This document shows, one piece after another, positions 59,281 to 64,000 of a DNA stretch of 64,000 nucleotides; the stretch's first letter is position 1; each line of letters begins with the position of its first letter. The stretch spans positions 1 to 64,000 of the forward strand of contig JAUPTC010000214.1 in the NCBI GenBank assembly GCA_030762895.1, written 5' to 3'. Made by a program: the position numbers and the translations under genes. Under the pieces are notes generated by a model. That model saw only the letters and a program-made list of their open reading frames with translations, ran no database searches and was not told the origin of the DNA. The DNA comes from Sophora flavescens (lineage: Eukaryota; Streptophyta; Magnoliopsida; Fabales; Fabaceae).

Positions 59281-60239
59281 TCGGGGTCATGGATTAACCA
59301 TGTGGTCATTGCAAGAGGGTCAAGCGTTAACCATAAGATTGTGACAAGAGGGTCATGAGTTAATCATTGGATCATGGCATGAGGTCATGGGTTAACCATG
59401 GGATCATGGCAAGAGGGTCATGGGTTAACCATTTGATCCTGGCGTGAGGTCATGGGTTAACCATGGGATCATGGCGTCATGGTCATGGGTTAACGATTGG
59501 ATCATGCAAGAGGGTCAAGGGTTAAGCATGGGATCATGACAAGAAGGTCAGAGTTAACCATTGGATCATGGCGTTAGAGTCATGGGTTAACCAATGGATC
59601 ATGGCGTGAGGTCAAGGGTTAACCACTGGATCATGGCGAGAGTCATGGGTTAACCATGGGTTTATGGAGTCGATCTTGGGTTAACCATGGGATCATGGCA
59701 TTAGGGTCATATGTGGGATCCTGGCAAGAGGGTCATGGGTTACCCATGGGATCATGGAAAGAGCGTCATGGGTTAACCTTGGGATCATGGCGTGAGGGTC
59801 ATAGGTTAACCATGGGATCATGGCAAGTGGGTCATGGGTTAACCATGGGATCATGGCGTGAGGGTCATGGGTTAACCATGGGATCATGCCGTCCGGGTCA
59901 TTGTTTAACCATGGGATCACGACAAGTGGGTCAAATGTTATGCAAGGGATCAGGAAAAGTGGGTCATGGGTAACCAGGGAACCATTCCATGAGGGTCATG
60001 GATTAACCATGGGATCATGGCAACCCGCTCATGGGTTATCATTCATGGAAAGAGGGTCATGGGTTAACCATGGTGTCGTGGAGTCATGGTCATAGGTTAA
60101 CCATGGGATCATGGCAAGGGGGTCAAGGGTTAACAATGGGATCATGACAAGAAGGTCATGAGTTAACCATTGGATCATGGCGTGAGAGTCATGGGTTAAC
60201 CATTGGATCATGGCGAGATGTTCAAGGGTTAATGGGGTC
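59281..60239 (+). repeat. 33-bp satellite block J1
   Basis: About 29 units of the ordinary type (GATCATGGCGTGAGG and GATCATGGCAAG variants), continuing the array after E7. A few units are short by 1-6 bp. Confidence 0.94.
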
Positions 60240-61537
60240 ATGGGTTACCCATGGGATCCTAACAAGTGGGTCATGGGTTACCATAGGATCCTTGCTAGGG
60301 GTCATGGTTTAACCATGGGACCCTTGCAAGAGGACATGGGTTAACCATGGGATTATAGCTTGGGGATAATGGGTTAACCATTGGATCCTTTCTAGGGGAT
60401 CCATGCAAGGGGTCATGGGTTAACCATGGGATGCGTGGCAAGTGCTTCATGGGTTAACCATGGGATCCTTGCAAGGGGTCATGTATTAACCATGGGATCC
60501 TTACAAGGGGTCATGGGTTAATCATTGGATCCTTTCCAGGGGTCAAGGCTTAACCATGGGATCCTTGCAAGGGGTTCATGGGTTAACCATGTGACTATTG
60601 CAAGTGGGTCATGGGTTAACCATGGGATCCTTGCAAGTGGGTCATGGGTATACCATAGGATCCTTGCAAGTGGGTCATGTGTTAACCATGAGATCCTTGC
60701 AAGAGGGTCATGGGTTAACCATGGGTTCATAGCAAAGGGATCATTGGTTAACCATGGAATCCTTACAAGGGGTTCATTGGGTAACCATGGGATCCTTGCA
60801 AGTGGGTCAAGGGTTAACCATTGGAACCTTGCAAGGGGGTCATGGATTAACCATGGGATCCTTGCAAGGGGTAAAGGAATATTCATGGGATCCTTGCAAG
60901 GGGGTCATGGGTGTTACATGGGATCATAACAAGGGGGTCATTGGATAACCATGGGATGCTTTCAAGGGGGATCCTTGCAAGGGGTTCATGGGTTAACCAT
61001 CGGATAATGGCAAGTCAGTTATGGGTTACCTATGGGATCCTTGCAAGGGGGACTTGGGTTAGCCAGGGGATCCTTGCAAGTGGGTCTTGGGTTAACCATG
61101 GGATTATACCATTGGGGTCATGGGTTAATCATTGGATCCTTTCTGGGGGGATCATTGCAAGGGGTCATGGGTTAACCATGGGATCGTAGCAAGTGGGTCA
61201 TGGGTTAACCATGAGATTCTTTCATGTGCGTCATGGGTTAACCATGGGATTCTTGGAAAGGGGTCATGTATTAATCATTTGATTTTTGCAAAGGGTCTTA
61301 GGTTAACCATGTGATCCTTGCAAGGGTGTCATAGGTTAACCATAGGATCCTAGCAAGGGGGTCATGGGTTAACCATGGGATCCTTGCCAGGGGGTCAAGT
61401 GTTAACCATGGGATCCTTGCAATGGGGTTATGGGTTAACCAAGGGATTATAGCAAGTGTGTCATGGGTTAACCATTGGGTCCTTTCTTGGGGGATCCTTA
61501 CAAGGGTGTCATCGATTAACCATGGGATCATGGCAAG
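60240..61537 (+). repeat. Satellite block J2: distinct GATCCTTGCAAGG subfamily
   Basis: About 40 units in which the GATCATGGCAAG part is replaced by GGATCCTTGCAAGGGG, giving a 10-bp palindrome CCTTGCAAGG and a GGATCC in nearly every unit. A composite variant GGATCCTTTCTAGGGG recurs at about 60387, 60526, 61133 and 61482, so local higher-order duplication occurred. This subfamily is not seen in blocks A-I. Its end at 61537 is fused to an Athila-like LTR. Confidence 0.93.
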
Positions 61538-61827
61538 TTAGTAACATAAGCGATCTTGTTGGTAACCCAATTCCTAGGAATCCATTTAGATCCGAAAAAA
61601 CCATAAAGCGATTTCTTTATGCATTTTACTTGATTACGATTTTAAGTTATCTCTTATTTCAAATATCAAAACCAAAACAAAATCTTTTTGTTTTACAGTC
61701 CAGATTTATTGATTTGATCATTAGTTGCGATTTGAGATCCACGGTCTCTGTGGGATCGATATCTTTTTATTACTTGGCGACAATCCGGTACACTTGCCGG
61801 ATCGCACGTGCACTCGCCACGACATCA
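61538..61827 (+). repeat. Athila-like LTR (A2), last 290 bp
   Basis: It begins with TTAGTAACATAAGCGATC, which repeats 31645-31692 over 48 bp with one mismatch, then continues into sequence absent from 31693 onward and ends at CACGACATCA (61827). Its tail resembles the E4 LTR end (CCGGTACACTTGCCGG in both). A primer site follows at once. Confidence 0.82.
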
Positions 61828-62362
61828 AGTTTTAGGCGCCGTTTGCGGGATTGGCAATACCAATATCATTAGTAACAAAGGAGGCGACTACTCTAGTCTT
61901 TTTAATTTTTATTTGTATATATTTGATATTTTCTTTTGAGTTTTGTTTGTGTTAGGTGGATGCCACACATGGACCATTGTTTCTATCTAAGCAGGGAATC
62001 TCAAATTGATTGGATTGTGTTTATGGTATCAGCGATAAGCACGTGAAGATATACTCCAAAGAGGAATGGAGATCCTATTTGTCATCCTTACAACCACCAC
62101 CGGACATTAAAATTTGGATCCGATGTCTTTGGAATCACTTTGGGATATAGATGCTCAACATTTGATCCAGAGCATAGGCGTTGCAAGGAGGAATTTAGTG
62201 GCATGATTTAAAGGCATAAAATGCGTAAGAAACGTTCTCAACTGGTAATGGAGATGCTAAGTAACAACTTTCAAAAGTTGGAAGAGCGAGCTAGTGAATT
62301 TTCTAAATTGCTAGCGAGAAAAGCAACATGGAATTCAAATCAAAGAGAATCTATTTGCTAGC

Positions 62363-62965
62363 ATGGACGTGAATGAAGACAAAGTGGTGGTGGAAGATGA
62401 TTCAAGAGGAGAGGATCATGAAGAGGAGTGCAAGGAGGAAATATCTCCTATTGTTCCTTTGCAAGGGACAAAAGAAATCAATCATGTAGAAAATACTTCT
62501 CTCACCATTTCTATTGAGGAGCCTATAAATCCCGAGTTAGATAAATATATGGGTTTGCATGCATGTGTGGATGTTACAAAGTTGGTGCCTTCAATTTGTC
62601 TATCACATTACTCAGTAAAAATACCAACTTTGGAGTTCAAGTCATTGCCTGAGAATTGGGAGTTTTCATCAATAGCGGCAAAGGCTCTAAGATCGCCTCG
62701 AAAAGTTATGGTTCTAGTTCTTCATGGAGAAACTAATTACATAAAGGCCATTCTTGGAGTAGGTGACTTACCATTTGACCCCGGAGGAAGTGATCTCATC
62801 ATATCACTTAAAGAAGTAAATGAAATCTCATCAATCTTGCTTCTTCCATCTCCACTCCACAAGCCATTGGATTCGGGAGGAAGGTCTTACATCTTGGGCA
62901 TCTCTTGGTATTTTTACCATAGGCTATGGGATCCGGGTGGAAGCATCTTCAATGAGTTTTTCTAA
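62363..62965 (+). CDS. DPGG-motif ORF of unknown function (E6 copy)
   Basis: Uninterrupted 200-codon frame (MDVNEDKVVVEDD start). Residues 1-55 are acidic; 60-200 hold the motifs shared with E4: DKYMGLHACVD, a Pro/Cys pair and SHYSVK, FDPGGSDLII, PSPLHKPLDSGG and YHRLWDPGG. About 45 residues around 88-133 are absent from E4. It stays open although its neighbourhood is decayed. I do not recognise the fold or a catalytic motif. Repeated Asp-Pro-Gly-Gly turns and a conserved Cys/His pair could suggest a binding module. The nearest interpretation is a recurrent accessory or relic Gag-Pol segment of Athila-like non-autonomous elements. Confidence 0.65.
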   Translation: MDVNEDKVVVEDDSRGEDHEEECKEEISPIVPLQGTKEINHVENTSLTISIEEPINPELDKYMGLHACVDVTKLVPSICLSHYSVKIPTLEFKSLPENWEFSSIAAKALRSPRKVMVLVLHGETNYIKAILGVGDLPFDPGGSDLIISLKEVNEISSILLLPSPLHKPLDSGGRSYILGISWYFYHRLWDPGGSIFNEFF

Positions 62966-64000
62966 ACCTTCTCTTTTTAATTATTTTGCTTTTCTTTACT
63001 TGAGTCATATGTGTGAGTCTTATGTTGGTAAGCTTGAATGGATTTTATTAAACTTAGCATAAATGGATTGCATGATAAATATTGATTTTTGATGATTTCC
63101 CCTAATGATTTGAAAATTGAAAATTGATCCCCATGTGAAAAATTGAAATTGAACTTTGAGAAATTTTATTATGATTGCATAATTTATGATAAGTTTGGGG
63201 TGAAGGGATGCACACACTAGGGCTATCTCGGTTAAATAATTTGCTAAAAATGTCCAGGTGAGGAATTTGAGCCTCCAACATTGTTTTTAAATTGTGTGAA
63301 TCACTTTTAAGTTGCACTTTCCTGGATTTGCTTAAATCTCTTCATGGTTTGCATGGTTATATGTTTGCATCAAATGATTTAGGCAATTTTCTTTGAAATA
63401 GCTACTTGGCCTAAAAAGAACCATCCCTAATGCATGTTCCCTAATTAGCCACATTGAGCCTAATAGCCTGTTGTTTCTTGATGACCTTATGTTATAAGCC
63501 AAAAATCCGGAAAAACCATGTTAACCAAATCTTAGGATTTAGGAGAGCATGGATGCTTGGCAAGACAAGGGTTGAAGGAAACTAAGTTTGTGGTGGCTAC
63601 AAGGATATGATATGTTATTTTAGGATGAGAAAAAGAAAAATAAAGGTTGAAGCCAAAGGCAAAAATAAAAAAGAAGAAAAGTTCAAAAATGTCAAAAAAG
63701 GTTATTTAAAGGAAAAGGTTGTAGCCACCAAAAAAAAATTGAAAAAGGAATAAGAGTGGAAAGTCAAGGTAAAAAGTTTCATGCTCTCTTAATTCCTAGG
63801 GATGTAAAACCTAGTACCTTTGAATATCCTACCTTTAGCTAGGCCCCATTACAACTTTTAAAAGACCTTTTGATGATGCATTTAAGTTTTTGTGGGAACT
63901 TGGTTTGAGATGAAAATCAAATTCATGGAAAGTGCTCTTGAAATGTGAAATTGAGTGAAAGTTGATATCCTAGACAAATTGAGCGAATGGTGAAATATTA
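62966..64000 (+). other. E6 3' untranslated region
   Basis: About 1 kb matching E4 20853-22000 at roughly 85% by eye, including ATGATAAGTTTGGGGTGA, GGATGCACACACTAGG and CCATCCCTAATGCATGTTCC. No reading frame is conserved in phase. It is cut off by the window end. Confidence 0.7.

Larger units (their letters stand above)
61828..64000 (+). mobile_element. E6: Athila-like element carrying the DPGG ORF, interior, cut by the window edge
   Basis: The primer site TTTTAGGCGCCGTTTGCGGGA-like sequence at 61830-61849 matches the Athila type with changes. The next ~500 bp (61850-62362) is too broken to read as gag. Then come the DPGG ORF and a 3' untranslated region colinear with E4. The 3' LTR lies beyond the window. 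No pol is seen. Confidence 0.82.

Overview
This is plant nuclear heterochromatin, probably from an angiosperm (likely a eudicot; the species cannot be told). I see no host gene, tRNA, rRNA or CRISPR array. Essentially every base belongs to one of two kinds of repeat: a 33-bp tandem satellite (about 21 kb in ten blocks) and LTR retrotransposons that sit in it or in each other. Plant origin is inferred from the Ty3/gypsy and Ty1/copia proteins, initiator-Met-tRNA primer sites, Athila-type primer sites and nested solo LTRs.

Layout. 1-1662: minus-strand Ty3/gypsy element (family G1), gag start to 5' LTR. 1663-9459: degenerate satellite cut by a solo LTR (G2b, 6214-7060). 9460-14193: pol-less G1 element E2 (minus) whose 3' LTR holds a solo G2c LTR with target-site duplication ATGTT. 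14194-14891: satellite. 14892-17187: G1-like remnant E3 (minus) with RNase H and integrase. 17188-25357: plus-strand G1 element E3b, whose 5' LTR was hit by an Athila-like non-autonomous element E4 (18062-23762, TSD CCATC). 25358-26229: G2b LTR. 26230-32455: satellite in the opposite orientation, cut by a solo G4 LTR (TSD TTAAC) and by the first 1.18 kb of an Athila-like LTR. 32456-34764: three broken LTRs. 34765-39129: pol-less G1 element E5 (minus). 39130-50403: satellite with higher-order repeats, cut by the young non-autonomous element E8 (42360-45048) and a solo G4 LTR (TSD GTTTG). 50404-59280: decayed Ty1/copia element E7 carrying a solo G2c LTR (TSD CAAAG). 59281-61537: satellite, the last 1.3 kb a distinct subfamily. 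61538-64000: rest of the Athila-like LTR and the interior of element E6.

How the parts work together. Most elements cannot move alone. E2, E5 and E8 have lost reverse transcriptase, RNase H and integrase but keep LTRs, primer site, purine tract and a protease-region frame; E4 and the visible part of E6 carry a recurrent unidentified ORF with DPGG motifs. They would need enzymes from relatives elsewhere. The strongest unexplained signals are (i) a hairpin series at the start of the inferred transcripts of all the G-type LTR families, where stem sequences change between families but pairing is kept, (ii) the DPGG ORF shared by E4 and E6, (iii) a 48-bp LTR repeat bracketing about 29.8 kb, and (iv) a foldback at the 3' junction of E8. 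The first ~14 kb has many small indels relative to its sister copies, so low-quality assembly there is possible.
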